Source of the DNA: Bacillota bacterium
Lineage (GTDB): Bacteria > Bacillota > Bacilli > Paenibacillales > Paenibacillaceae
Direction of reading: 5' to 3'
Assembly: GCA_023386495.1 (NCBI GenBank)
Contig: JAEWJS010000047.1
Coordinates: 1 to 32,507 of the forward strand
Length of the DNA stretch: 32,507 bases
Positions within the stretch are counted from its first letter, which is position 1. The number at the start of each line of letters is the position of its first letter. The notes beneath the pieces are model-generated. The model did not search any database. It was given only the letters and a program-made list of their open reading frames with translations, and had not been told where the DNA came from. Below are positions 23,725-30,883 of the stretch, piece after piece. The translations under genes and the position numbers were made by a program.

Positions 23725-24228
23725 ATGATTGAGATTAGCGTATTGATTATGGCGATTGCAGTTGTCGTTCTGGTAGCGTTCCTGGTGATTACGCTCCGGA
23801 AAGTACAGACTTCCTTAGATACGGTTAACCAGACGCTTGCAGAAGCCAAGAGTGCCATCCATATGTGGAAGGATGATGTCGAGGGACTGATTGTAAGTGT
23901 CAAAGACCTGACGCAGCAAGTGAATCGGCAGGTGGAGGCAGTGGATCCCCTCATGATGTCTGTCAAGGATATGGGAGAGGCGGTCCATACGATAACTTCC
24001 TCTGTCAAGGAAGTGTCTGCCTCATTCGTGAGCCGCATGAAGAACGGAGCACAGAACGCAATCGGAACGACGAAGTCGGGGTGGATGGATTGGATCGAGA
24101 CAGGCGTTAAAGCCTACCATGTCGTCAAAAGTGCGACCAAAGTGCTGCAAGCTGCACCAGACCGTACACGTGCAATGCAGCAGCAAGTGCAACGCGATAT
24201 CCAGGCGATTCAGCGTGAAGTGCTGTAA
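23725..24228 (+). CDS. DUF948 domain-containing membrane-anchored protein
   Basis: The protein has 167 residues. An N-terminal transmembrane helix (ISVLIMAIAVVVLVAFLVITL, about 4-24) is followed by a long heptad-like region (LDTVNQTLAEAKSAI..., QQVNRQVEAVDPLMMSV), the DUF948 pattern, and an amphipathic C-terminus rich in Gln. AGGAGGG precedes the ATG. DUF948 proteins are often encoded with YtxH proteins in Bacillota and are linked to general stress; one YtxH gene lies at 27189. Biochemical function unknown. Confidence 0.85.
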   Translation: MIEISVLIMAIAVVVLVAFLVITLRKVQTSLDTVNQTLAEAKSAIHMWKDDVEGLIVSVKDLTQQVNRQVEAVDPLMMSVKDMGEAVHTITSSVKEVSASFVSRMKNGAQNAIGTTKSGWMDWIETGVKAYHVVKSATKVLQAAPDRTRAMQQQVQRDIQAIQREVL

Positions 24229-24287
24229 TCGAACATTCGGAAGAAATGTCCGTGTGCAATCCAATCTGGCGCAAGGGGATGAGTCTC

Positions 24288-24452
24288 ATGAATCATCGCA
24301 ATGTGGAAGTAGAGGAGCGTCGCGTCGATATCCAGAAGAAATCCGACTCCAGCATAGTCGCCGCGACTTTCATCAAGTATTTTGCGTATATCGTCATTTT
24401 CTTCGGTACAATGTATTTCCTGGTCCGCTACGTCATTCCTATGTTCAACTAA
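24288..24452 (+). CDS. small single-helix membrane protein, unknown
   Basis: The protein has 54 residues from ATG 24288 (AAGGGG upstream; earlier in-frame starts at 24246 and 24279 are worse placed). A charged N-terminus (NVEVEERRVDIQKK) precedes one membrane helix (FIKYFAYIVIFFGTMYFLV). I do not recognise the family. It is 59 bases after the DUF948 gene, so it is likely co-transcribed with it. Confidence 0.65.
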   Translation: MNHRNVEVEERRVDIQKKSDSSIVAATFIKYFAYIVIFFGTMYFLVRYVIPMFN

Positions 24453-24556
24453 GGCTGCCTGCTGCAAGGCTAAATAAACGTGTTGCTGGACTGGAAATAC
24501 GAGGATTGAACCTCTGTTTACGCGGGAATTTTAATCTATACGAGGAGGGATAGAAG

Positions 24557-25120
24557 ATGAATAGAAGAATCGGTATATTCCGCAAGCAAGAGCAAGCAAT
24601 CGAAGCTGTTCAGACGTTGGAGAACCAGGGCTTCGGTCCGGCTGATCTCAAGGTCATCGCGAAGAACCGCGAGCATACGGAACGGGTCGCAGCCGAAACC
24701 GATGTGCATACAGATGAATTAATGGAACTGGCGGACAACGGCGACCACGATCGAAGCGGTCTGCTGCCAGGAACGCGCATTCCGCTCCTGGGTCTTGTAG
24801 GGCTTGGCACGTTCGGGGGTGCAGGAGGAATTGCAGGTTCTGGAGCGGGCTACCCCCCAGGCGCCGGTGCAAGTCCAGTGCTTGGTGCTGGTCTGTTAGC
24901 GACAGGAGCACTCGAAGGCGTGCCGGACGAAGACGGTAATCAAGGAATGCGCTCCGCATTGCAGTCACTCGGGATGAATGATGAAGAGGTCGACGTGGTC
25001 GGCGACGCAATTCGTGACGGGAGTCTCGCTGTCGTAGCTGAAGCTGCCAGCACAGATGACCGAAGGTTGTACATGGCTGAAGATGCATTCCATCGAGCTG
25101 GCGCAGCTCGAGTGTTATAA
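24557..25120 (+). CDS. YflT-like general stress protein
   Basis: The protein has 187 residues. The N-terminus (RRIGIFRKQEQAIEAVQTLENQGF, then DLKVIAKNREHTERVA) matches the YflT/general-stress-protein-17M-type domain. The middle (about 75-115) is a Gly/Ala-rich hydrophobic stretch (LLGLVGLGTFGGAGGIAGSG) like the hairpin found in related proteins. The C-terminal third (SALQSLGMNDEEVDVVGDAIRDGSLAVVAEA) resembles the ferredoxin-like closing unit of that group. GAGGAGGG precedes the ATG. A terminator hairpin follows. The function is a stress response of unknown mechanism. Confidence 0.75.
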   Translation: MNRRIGIFRKQEQAIEAVQTLENQGFGPADLKVIAKNREHTERVAAETDVHTDELMELADNGDHDRSGLLPGTRIPLLGLVGLGTFGGAGGIAGSGAGYPPGAGASPVLGAGLLATGALEGVPDEDGNQGMRSALQSLGMNDEEVDVVGDAIRDGSLAVVAEAASTDDRRLYMAEDAFHRAGAARVL

Positions 25121-25131
25121 ATAGTCAAGTC

Positions 25132-25177
25132 GAAGACCGTCCGATCAAGCAGACGCATTGCTTGGCTGACGGTCTTC
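25132..25177 (+). terminator. hairpin after the YflT-like gene
   Basis: GAAGACCGTC / GACGGTCTTC form a perfect 10-bp outer stem with an inner CAAGCA / TGCTTG stem. The following TTG is a weak T-run. The IS element begins 28 bases further on. Confidence 0.65.
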
Positions 25178-25205
25178 TTGCGTGGACTGCCAATGATACA
25201 TGCAA

Positions 25206-25224
25206 ATGAGGCTGTCCCAAAAGT
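25206..25224 (+). repeat. left terminal inverted repeat of the IS
   Basis: ATGAGGCTGTCCCAAAAGT, an exact reverse complement of 26970-26988. Confidence 0.9.
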
Positions 25225-25257
25225 CATTTAATATGACTCAGGGACAGCCTCATTTTT
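25206..25257 (+). terminator. terminator built from the IS left end
   Basis: The left repeat ATGAGGCTGTCCC (25206-25218) is matched by GGGACAGCCTCAT (25241-25253), with an inner AGTCAT / ATGACT stem and a TTTTT tail (25253-25257). It forms a long hairpin with a T-run just inside the element, and should stop outside transcription from reading into the transposase gene. Confidence 0.8.
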
Positions 25258-25333
25258 CATCGAGAAAAGACAAAGAAACCAACCCTTTGGTAAAATGGAA
25301 GTGACGAGCAACCATTCGAAAGGAGAGGTTTCT

Positions 25334-26875
25334 TTGTTTATTCAATATACCATGGATCAACTTTGCCTGCCAATGGACTTGGGAGAAGATATTCCGCCAA
25401 AGCATATTGCGCGAGTCATTAATGACTTTGTAAATGCACTGGACGACAGATTGTTTACCTCGGCTTACAAAGGTGGTGGCCGGGACAGCTACCATCCCAA
25501 GATGCTCACCAAGATTGTCCTATACGGCTATGCGCAGTGCGTCTACTCTTCTCGCAACCTGGCAAAAGCGGTGCGTGAGAATATCCCCTTCATGTGGCTG
25601 GCCGGCCGGCAGCGTCCGGACCACCGGACCATCAACCGTTTTCGTTCCGAGCGGATGAAAGAACAGCTCGAGAAGATCTTCGCCGCGTTACTTGAGTTGC
25701 TTGTGGCGGAAGGCTACGTCAAGCTGGACCATTACTTTGTTGACGGTACCAAAATCGAAGCGAATGCGAACCGGTATACCTTCGTATGGGGAAAGGCCGT
25801 CGTTAAGCATAAGGCAAAGCTCGAAGAGAAAGTGAAGACACTCTTCGAGAGCATTGAGCAGCTGCAGCTGGAGGAAGACCGTGAACATGGCGGCAGCGAC
25901 TTACTGGAACTGGGCGAAGGCACAGAGCTGACGAGCGAAAAACTGGAGGCAGCGACGATCAAGCTGGAAGAGAAACTCAAAGAAGAGCCGAAAAATAAAG
26001 AAGTGAAGCGTGTGGTGAAGCAGCTGCGCAAGGACCTGCTCCCCCGCCAGAAAAAATATGAGACCCAGCTGGAGATTCTTGGCGAGCGGAACAGCTACAG
26101 CAAGACGGATACGGATGCCACGTTTATGCGAATGAAAGAAGACCACATGAGGAACGGGCAGCTTAAGCCTGGCTACAATGTTCAGGTCGGTACCGAAAAC
26201 CAGTTCATCGTTGGCTACTCGCTGCACCAGCGCCCTACCGACACACGCTGTCTGATTCCGCATCTGGAGAATCTGAAAACAACACTCGGCCAGTTGCCGA
26301 AAACCATTGTCGCAGACGCCGGATACGGCGGCGAAGAAAACTATGCGTATCTGGAAAAAGAAGAGCTTGAACCACTTGTGAAGTACAATACGTTCTACAA
26401 AGAAACGTCGAGGGCTTGGAAAAACGACGTCAGCAAGCTGGAGAACTGGACGTACAGCGAAGAACGTGACGAGTGGGTCTGCCCGCAAGGCCGCACGCTC
26501 GGCTTCATCAGGGAAACAAAGAGCAAAACCGACAGCGGCTATGAGGTCAAGCAGCGGATTTACCGCTGCCAAAGCTGCGACGGCTGTCCCTTCAAGCAGC
26601 AGTGCAGCAAGGCCGAAGGCAACCGGGAAATTCGTGTAAGCATAAATTATCTTCGCTTCAAAGCAAAGGCGAGGGAAAAGCTGCGGAGTGAAGAGGGTCG
26701 GGAACTCAGCGGCCGCCGGATGGCCGAGGTGGAAAGTGTGTTTGGACAACTGAAAAGCAACCGGGGATTCCGGCGCTTCCTGCTTCGCGGCTTGCCAAAA
26801 GTAAGCCTGGAGGTCGGGTGGCTTTCACTCGCCCATAATTTGCTCAAGATGGCGGCGATCCAGCAAAACAAATAG
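25334..26875 (+). CDS. IS1182-family DDE transposase
   Basis: The protein has 513 residues from TTG 25334, which has AGGAG 8 bases upstream; an ATG-led frame from 25295 has no site. An N-terminal DUF772-like region (YHPKMLTKIVLYGYAQCVYSSRNLAKAV, then RPDHRTINRFRS) is followed by the catalytic triad: Asp in HYFVDGTKIEAN (about 137), Asp in TIVADAGYGG (about 327) and Glu in AEVESVFGQLK (about 466). A charged coiled-coil insertion lies between the first two, about 165-255, and a CxxC pair (RCQSCDGCPF) lies before the last acidic residue. The frame is intact, so the element may be active. Confidence 0.93.
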   Translation: MFIQYTMDQLCLPMDLGEDIPPKHIARVINDFVNALDDRLFTSAYKGGGRDSYHPKMLTKIVLYGYAQCVYSSRNLAKAVRENIPFMWLAGRQRPDHRTINRFRSERMKEQLEKIFAALLELLVAEGYVKLDHYFVDGTKIEANANRYTFVWGKAVVKHKAKLEEKVKTLFESIEQLQLEEDREHGGSDLLELGEGTELTSEKLEAATIKLEEKLKEEPKNKEVKRVVKQLRKDLLPRQKKYETQLEILGERNSYSKTDTDATFMRMKEDHMRNGQLKPGYNVQVGTENQFIVGYSLHQRPTDTRCLIPHLENLKTTLGQLPKTIVADAGYGGEENYAYLEKEELEPLVKYNTFYKETSRAWKNDVSKLENWTYSEERDEWVCPQGRTLGFIRETKSKTDSGYEVKQRIYRCQSCDGCPFKQQCSKAEGNREIRVSINYLRFKAKAREKLRSEEGRELSGRRMAEVESVFGQLKSNRGFRRFLLRGLPKVSLEVGWLSLAHNLLKMAAIQQNK

Positions 26876-26969
26876 AAACCGGTCCAGAAATTCCCCCGGC
26901 CCGGCAGCATTTTTAACCCAAAACTAGTTTTCACCAGAAGAAGAGGCTGAACCTCAAGTAGACTCATCT

Positions 26970-26988
26970 ACTTTTGGGACAGCCTCAT
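26970..26988 (-). repeat. right terminal inverted repeat of the IS
   Basis: Exact reverse complement of 25206-25224. The 94 bases between the transposase stop and this repeat contain only short inverted repeats (for example GTAG-N6-CTAC at 26958-26971). Confidence 0.9.
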
Positions 26989-26992
26989 GCTC

Positions 26993-27211
26993 TTACTCCT
27001 GTATGGGATCTGGCACCAGGCCATCTTCCTGCAGTTCGCGATTCGTTTTCATGTGCTTCATGTCATTACCTAATCGCTTCATATCATTCACATCCTGCAC
27101 CATGGTGCCGTTCTGGGCTTGATCTACGGGTGTCATCTTACGCCCGGCCTGACCGGAAGCGCGAGTATAACGCTCGTGACTGCCCGGATCATGATGTTCC
27201 TGATTCGCCAT
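26993..27211 (-). CDS. small hydrophilic protein, unknown
   Basis: The protein has 72 residues from the ATG at 27211, with GAGGAG 8 bases upstream. It is rich in His, Asn, Gln, Met and charged residues (GSHERYTRASGQAGRK, NDMKRLGNDMKHMK), with no membrane segment or Cys. I do not recognise a family. It overlaps the 3' end of the YtxH gene by 23 bases on the same strand, so it is likely co-transcribed. The IS right end lies 4 bases beyond its stop, so the true C-terminus appears preserved, although replacement of the last residues by insertion cannot be excluded. Confidence 0.6.
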   Translation of the reverse strand: MANQEHHDPGSHERYTRASGQAGRKMTPVDQAQNGTMVQDVNDMKRLGNDMKHMKTNRELQEDGLVPDPIQE

Positions 27212-27602
27212 AGGCTTCACTCCTCGTTGAGTGACTGCTCCCGGGACTCCTCGAGTCAGTTTGTGAGGAATTGCTGGCGCTGTTCATCGTATTTTCCATT
27301 TTGTCCACCATCTCTTCACTGGACTCGATTGCGGATCCGGCGAAGGATTGAATCTTCGACGCAATATTGCTTGTCTGACTGCCAATCCTTTTGGCTGCTG
27401 ATTGCGCCGTTGTTCCAAGTTCACTCACTTGATTTTTAACAATCTCACAAGCATCGCCGGCTCGTTCCATCAGCATCGTGCGCATTTCACGGCCTGTTCT
27501 GGGCGCGAACAGCAGAGCCGCGGCCGCGCCGATAATTCCGCCTACAATCGCACCTTTCATATAGCTTTGGTTGTCGTTTCCCGTTGGATAGTTAGTCGCC
27601 AT
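27189..27602 (-). CDS. YtxH domain-containing protein
   Basis: The protein has 137 residues from ATG 27602, 9 bases after AAGGAG; TTG 27611 is an alternative. The YtxH signature is clear: a Gly-rich membrane helix (MKGAIVGGIIGAAAALLFAPRTGRE, about residues 15-39) followed by a long amphipathic helical region with repeated small residues, and a Ser-rich tail. YtxH proteins are general-stress membrane proteins of unknown mechanism. It is 73 bases downstream of the ClpP gene on the same strand. Confidence 0.85.
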   Translation of the reverse strand: MATNYPTGNDNQSYMKGAIVGGIIGAAAALLFAPRTGREMRTMLMERAGDACEIVKNQVSELGTTAQSAAKRIGSQTSNIASKIQSFAGSAIESSEEMVDKMENTMNSASNSSQTDSRSPGSSHSTRSEAYGESGTS

Positions 27603-27675
27603 ATCAGCCAACTCCTTCTCTAACAGTAGTAGACTTCACGACTATTTAATAACCTCCTGCTTGTACATTGAAACA

Positions 27676-28257
27676 TTATTGCGTTAGGACCTTGTCGATG
27701 ATCCCGTATTCCAGCGCTTCCTCCGCCGACATGAACGTGTCGCGGTCCATATCCTTCTCGATGCGTTCGAGCGGCTGGCCGGTACGTTCAGAGGCGATGC
27801 GATTGAGCCTCGTACGCGTATCGAGAATCCGCTTGGCGCTAATCGCGATATCGCTTGCCTGTCCCTGCGCGCCGCCGTGCGGCTGATGAATCATGATCTC
27901 GCTGTTCGGCAGCGCGAATCGGAAGCCCTTGGCGCCGGCCAGCAGCAGAATCGCGGCGAAGGATGCGGCAAAGCCTGTGCAGATCGTGTGCACCTTCGGC
28001 TTGATGTACTGCATCGTGTCGAAGATCGCGAATCCGGCTGTCGTCACGCCGCCAGGACTGTTAATATACAGGTAGATATCCTTCTCCGCATCTTCGGCTG
28101 CCAGCAGCAGGAGCTGTGCCGTAATGCTGTTGGCGAGCTGGTCATCGATTGCTGCGCCGAGGAACACGATGCGGTCCTTCAACAGCCGGGAATAGATGTC
28201 GTACGATCTTTCGCCGCGGGCAGATTGCTCGACGACATAAGGAATGAATGTGCTCAT
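27676..28257 (-). CDS. clpP: ClpP family serine protease
   Basis: The protein has 193 residues from the ATG at 28257 (GGAGG upstream; the frame is open further 5' without a site). The ClpP catalytic triad is in place: Ser99 in GFAASFAA, His124 in MIHQPHGG, Asp173 in DRDTFMSAEEA. The SPGG motif is at 67-70. ClpP forms a double-ring chamber fed by Clp ATPases. It differs from the common form around the active site (GFAASFA where GMAASMG is usual), which suggests a paralogue. No Clp ATPase gene is adjacent. Its 5' end is divergent from the sigma gene. Confidence 0.88.
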   Translation of the reverse strand: MSTFIPYVVEQSARGERSYDIYSRLLKDRIVFLGAAIDDQLANSITAQLLLLAAEDAEKDIYLYINSPGGVTTAGFAIFDTMQYIKPKVHTICTGFAASFAAILLLAGAKGFRFALPNSEIMIHQPHGGAQGQASDIAISAKRILDTRTRLNRIASERTGQPLERIEKDMDRDTFMSAEEALEYGIIDKVLTQ

Positions 28258-28427
28258 GGGTTGATTCCTCCATCTCGTTATGTTCGCATTCAGCATGTAA
28301 ACGAAGGGAAAGCGGAGGAAGATACGTGAGATTCGATTGCGAAAATAATATTCCATCAGCGTATCTTATACAGAGGTTCGTTCGTTTACTTCATGCGATC
28401 AGACCGTGGAATGGAGGTTATGTGATC

Positions 28428-29150
28428 ATGACTTTAGGGACGAAGGCAGGCAATATGGAGCAGCTCATGGGGACCTTGAACCGCTACTGTCTCCATCTAA
28501 CGCGCGAGAGCAAGGATGCGGAGGACCTAGTCCAGGAGACTTGGATCAGAGCATTGGACGATCGCCGCACACTGCGCTTGCAGCAACATGCGAATCCGGA
28601 AGCTTGGATGCTCCGATTGGCTAAGAATATATGGACGGATCAAGGCAGAAGGCGGCAAGCGCACAGTCGCATCCTTGACCGGTTGAGGCAGGAAGCAACA
28701 GAATGGCATGCGCAGGCACTCTTTACAACCGAACATGGCAGCCGCATGACGCTCGAGCTGATGTTCGCTGCCCTCGCGAACCATCTAACGCCAATGCAGC
28801 GTGCCGTATTCATGCTTCGCGATGTCTACGGCTACTCCGCCTTGGAGACGGCAGAACGGCTAGGGATGAGCGAAGGCGCAGTCAAGGCAGCGCTTCATCG
28901 CGCGCGCAAAGGACTGCTCGATGTTCGCAAGGAACTTGCAAGCGATGAGGCCTCGCCGCCGGCCGAGGAGAATTGGCGGGAGATTCTGCGCGCAATCGTG
29001 GCGGCATACTTATCGGGTGATATCGATGCGGTCGTCGGATTATTGGCGCGTGACCCGCAAGAACCTGCTGCCGCGATCGGCATAGCGTCTGTTAGCGCTC
29101 GAAGATCCGGGACGGGTGCCGTCAATTCAACGATTAACATGGTGGCATAG
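28428..29150 (+). CDS. ECF-type RNA polymerase sigma factor
   Basis: The protein has 240 residues from ATG 28428 with GGAGG 10 bases upstream; an open frame from 28248 has no site. Region 2 (SKDAEDLVQETWIRAL, about 28-43) and region 4 (LTPMQRAVFMLRDVYGYSALETAERLGMSEGAVKAALHRARKGL, about 120-163) are clear. After these comes only a short stub of the SnoaL-like C-terminal extension (ILRAIVAAYLSGDIDAVVGLLA) before a low-complexity tail. No anti-sigma gene is obvious. It is about 27 bases upstream of a membrane-anchored protein gene that may be its sensor or target. It differs from the sigma factor at 2171. Confidence 0.88.
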   Translation: MTLGTKAGNMEQLMGTLNRYCLHLTRESKDAEDLVQETWIRALDDRRTLRLQQHANPEAWMLRLAKNIWTDQGRRRQAHSRILDRLRQEATEWHAQALFTTEHGSRMTLELMFAALANHLTPMQRAVFMLRDVYGYSALETAERLGMSEGAVKAALHRARKGLLDVRKELASDEASPPAEENWREILRAIVAAYLSGDIDAVVGLLARDPQEPAAAIGIASVSARRSGTGAVNSTINMVA

Positions 29151-29177
29151 GGTAACTGAGAAGGAGCGGAGGAGAGC

Positions 29178-30002
29178 ATGATGAGCCGATGGGCCGGAGC
29201 CGGCATGATCGCGATGATGATTCTGCTGGCCTTGGAGGTGATCTGGAGTCAGCATACCGATAAGCGGATAGAGCTTGGTTACAACACAAGCGTTCTTACT
29301 GTTGATGAAGTACTGCAGGCCTTGGCTGCTCAAGGCCTTACGCTGACGGCAGATCATGAACCGGATACGCGAGCGAAGACGCTCCGCGGCACGATGCCGG
29401 AACGTTATCTGTTCCCTGATCAATCCCGGCTATGGATCTACGCTGTGCCGGCGCGGGATGCCGTCGTTCACGATCGCTTCGGCAGCGATCCGAATTTCGA
29501 ATCGATCCGTATGATGTCGGACGCTCCGAGCGTCTACGAAGTTCATAATGTTCTGCTTCTCTATATGCATCCATCGGAGACGGATCCGACAGCATTCGGC
29601 TGGGATCGGCGAGGGAGCTATCGGGAATCGATTGCTGATGCAATCGACCCGTTATTCGGCGATCTGATCTTGATCGGACTGGATGGAGCGCTGACGAATC
29701 GCGACCGGTTCCTTGCCTTCGCAGCGCATGTGCAGGACAAATTGCCGGACTACGTCCGCGTGCAGCGGCAAGGCGGCGACAGCATCATCACTTATGATCT
29801 CGCCTTCGATGGCAAGCGGATCCGCTATATCTATCATGATTCCATGCATGGCGAACGCGTGCAATCCATAGAGACGACTATCGATTGTACAGGGATTCGC
29901 AACCGTGCTATGGTAAATGAAGAGCGATATGAGCTGACTGGCTGCAAGCGCAAACTCCCTCATCAGCCGCCAGCGTTCAAGCTCACGATGCATAGCGGAT
30001 GA
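29178..30002 (+). CDS. membrane-anchored DUF4362-like protein
   Basis: The protein has 274 residues. An N-terminal hydrophobic helix (MIAMMILLALEVIW, about 9-23) would anchor it with the rest outside the cell. The C-terminal part (RVQRQGGDSIITYDLAFDGKRIRYIYHDSM, then IDCTGIRN...YELTGCKR) resembles DUF4362, including the paired Cys. No lipobox is seen. GGAGGAG precedes the start ATG-ATG. Located directly after an ECF sigma gene, it may act in the same signalling pathway (inference). Confidence 0.6.
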   Translation: MMSRWAGAGMIAMMILLALEVIWSQHTDKRIELGYNTSVLTVDEVLQALAAQGLTLTADHEPDTRAKTLRGTMPERYLFPDQSRLWIYAVPARDAVVHDRFGSDPNFESIRMMSDAPSVYEVHNVLLLYMHPSETDPTAFGWDRRGSYRESIADAIDPLFGDLILIGLDGALTNRDRFLAFAAHVQDKLPDYVRVQRQGGDSIITYDLAFDGKRIRYIYHDSMHGERVQSIETTIDCTGIRNRAMVNEERYELTGCKRKLPHQPPAFKLTMHSG

Positions 30003-30030
30003 GATTATCGAAGGAGAGTGGAGATGAGCG

Positions 30031-30264
30031 ATGAAGATGCAGGGTAGTCATGAACCGGAATCCGAACTGCCGCGGGGCATCGGCAAACCTGCGACGCAAG
30101 CGTTAACGCATGCAGGGCTGGTTCGGCTCGAGCAATTGGCAGCGCGAAGCGAAGCGGAGCTGCAAGGTATGCATGGCGTTGGGCCCAAGGCGATTCGAGT
30201 ACTGCGCCAAGCGCTGGAGGAGAAGGGATTGTCTTTCTCCGATAACGGTCAGCAGGGAAATTGA
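30031..30264 (+). CDS. small helix-hairpin-helix protein
   Basis: The protein has 77 residues. The segment GIGKPATQALTHAGLVRLEQLAARSEAELQGMHGVGPKAIRVLRQAL is a helix-hairpin-helix unit with the GVGPKA hairpin typical of DNA-binding repair proteins and of the RNA polymerase alpha C-terminal domain. GTGGAG lies 7 bases before the ATG. It is 28 bases after the DUF4362-like gene, probably co-transcribed. It may bind DNA non-specifically; role unknown. Confidence 0.75.
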   Translation: MKMQGSHEPESELPRGIGKPATQALTHAGLVRLEQLAARSEAELQGMHGVGPKAIRVLRQALEEKGLSFSDNGQQGN

Positions 30265-30273
30265 GAATCGCAG

Positions 30274-30302
30274 TTGACAACTACTGGGAATATGCATACA
30301 AT
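30274..30302 (+). promoter_or_regulatory. sigma-A promoter for the T-box/thrS unit
   Basis: TTGACA (30274-30279) and TACAAT (30297-30302) are separated by 17 bases, close to ideal. The start of transcription should fall near 30309, just before the first T-box. Confidence 0.88.
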
Positions 30303-30325
30303 ACTCCTCATAAGCAAGCGAGAAT

Positions 30326-30571
30326 CAAGGACATGAACCTTATGGACACCGCCCAGAGAGAGGGGACACGGCTGCAATCCCCTTCGGTTAGCCACAAGCG
30401 TTTACCGCCTTGTAGCTGCGATCCGGAAATCACGATGCAATAGCGTGAGTGTATGGGTGGCCGGGAATTCCCGTTACAGGATGCGAAGGATTCATTGCCA
30501 TACTTAGGCGATGAATTGAATTTGGGTGGAACCACGAGCACGCTCGTCCCTTTGCGGATGAGCGTTTTTTT
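30326..30571 (+). ncRNA. T-box riboswitch 1, threonine specifier
   Basis: The stem I base CAAGG (30326-30330) pairs with CCTTG (30408-30412), and the specifier ACC (30404-30406, Thr) lies just inside it. The AGAGAG element (about 30355) and a distal loop with GCTGCAA between GGGG and CCCC are present. The T-box sequence GGGTGGAACCACG lies at 30524-30536, followed by a terminator CGCTCGTCC / GGATGAGCG and seven T (30565-30571). Uncharged tRNA-Thr should stabilise the antiterminator. It is the first of two in series. Confidence 0.93.
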
Positions 30572-30605
30572 GTTGGTTCTGCCCCGATAATGAAACAGTG
30601 ATGAT

Positions 30606-30856
30606 CAAGGACAATAACGATTGACAAGCGCCGTACAGAGAGAGGGGAACAGGTGAGAGCCCCTTCGGACGCCTCAGCCGTGTACCGCCTTGCCAGCTGC
30701 AGCTCGGAAATCACGTGCGTACGTGAGTGTATGAACTGCCGGGTGTTCCCGTTACCGGACACAGGAAGGACTCTTACTGTCTCAGGCAGACGAGTCGAAA
30801 ACTGGGTGGAACCACGAGCGTGCTCGTCCCTTTGCGGACGGGTGCGCTCTTTGTTT
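30606..30856 (+). ncRNA. T-box riboswitch 2, threonine specifier
   Basis: It has the same organisation as the first: CAAGG (30606-30610) pairs with CCTTG (30688-30692), with the specifier ACC at 30684-30686. AGAGAG and a GGTGAGA distal loop are present, and the T-box GGGTGGAACCACG lies at 30804-30816. The terminator GCGTGCTCGTCC / GGACGGGTGCGC uses several G-U pairs and a broken T-run, so it is probably weaker than terminator 1. It ends 27 bases before the synthetase ATG. Confidence 0.92.
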
Positions 30857-30883
30857 ATTCCAAGAGATGAAGGAGCGATCACG

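Larger units (their letters stand above)
25206..26988 (+). mobile_element. IS1182-family insertion sequence, apparently intact
   Basis: A 1783-base element is bounded by 19-base perfect terminal inverted repeats (25206-25224 and 26970-26988, inner core GAGGCTGTCCCAAAAGT). It contains one uninterrupted DDE transposase. No clear target-site duplication is visible next to the ends. The element sits between the convergent YflT-like gene and the small gene at 26993, and disrupts neither: the latter's stop codon is 5 bases outside the right end. Confidence 0.9.

Noticed and set aside
24119..24553. 144-residue plus-strand frame across the DUF948 end and the small membrane gene
   Set aside because: It is out of frame with both recognisable products and Arg/Cys-rich in the way typical of shadow frames.
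25901..26749. 282-residue open frame antisense to the transposase
   Set aside because: Shadow of a DDE transposase whose plus-strand motifs are clear; no ribosome binding site or domain on the minus strand.
25201..26992. Target-site duplication around the IS
   Set aside because: Only the dinucleotide AT can be matched at both ends, and it is part of the inverted repeat; flanking bases otherwise differ.
30653..30883. 77 extra in-frame codons upstream of ThrRS
   Set aside because: They fall inside T-box 2, whose RNA features explain the sequence. The ATG at 30884 has a proper site, and the upstream codons show no TGS-domain similarity.
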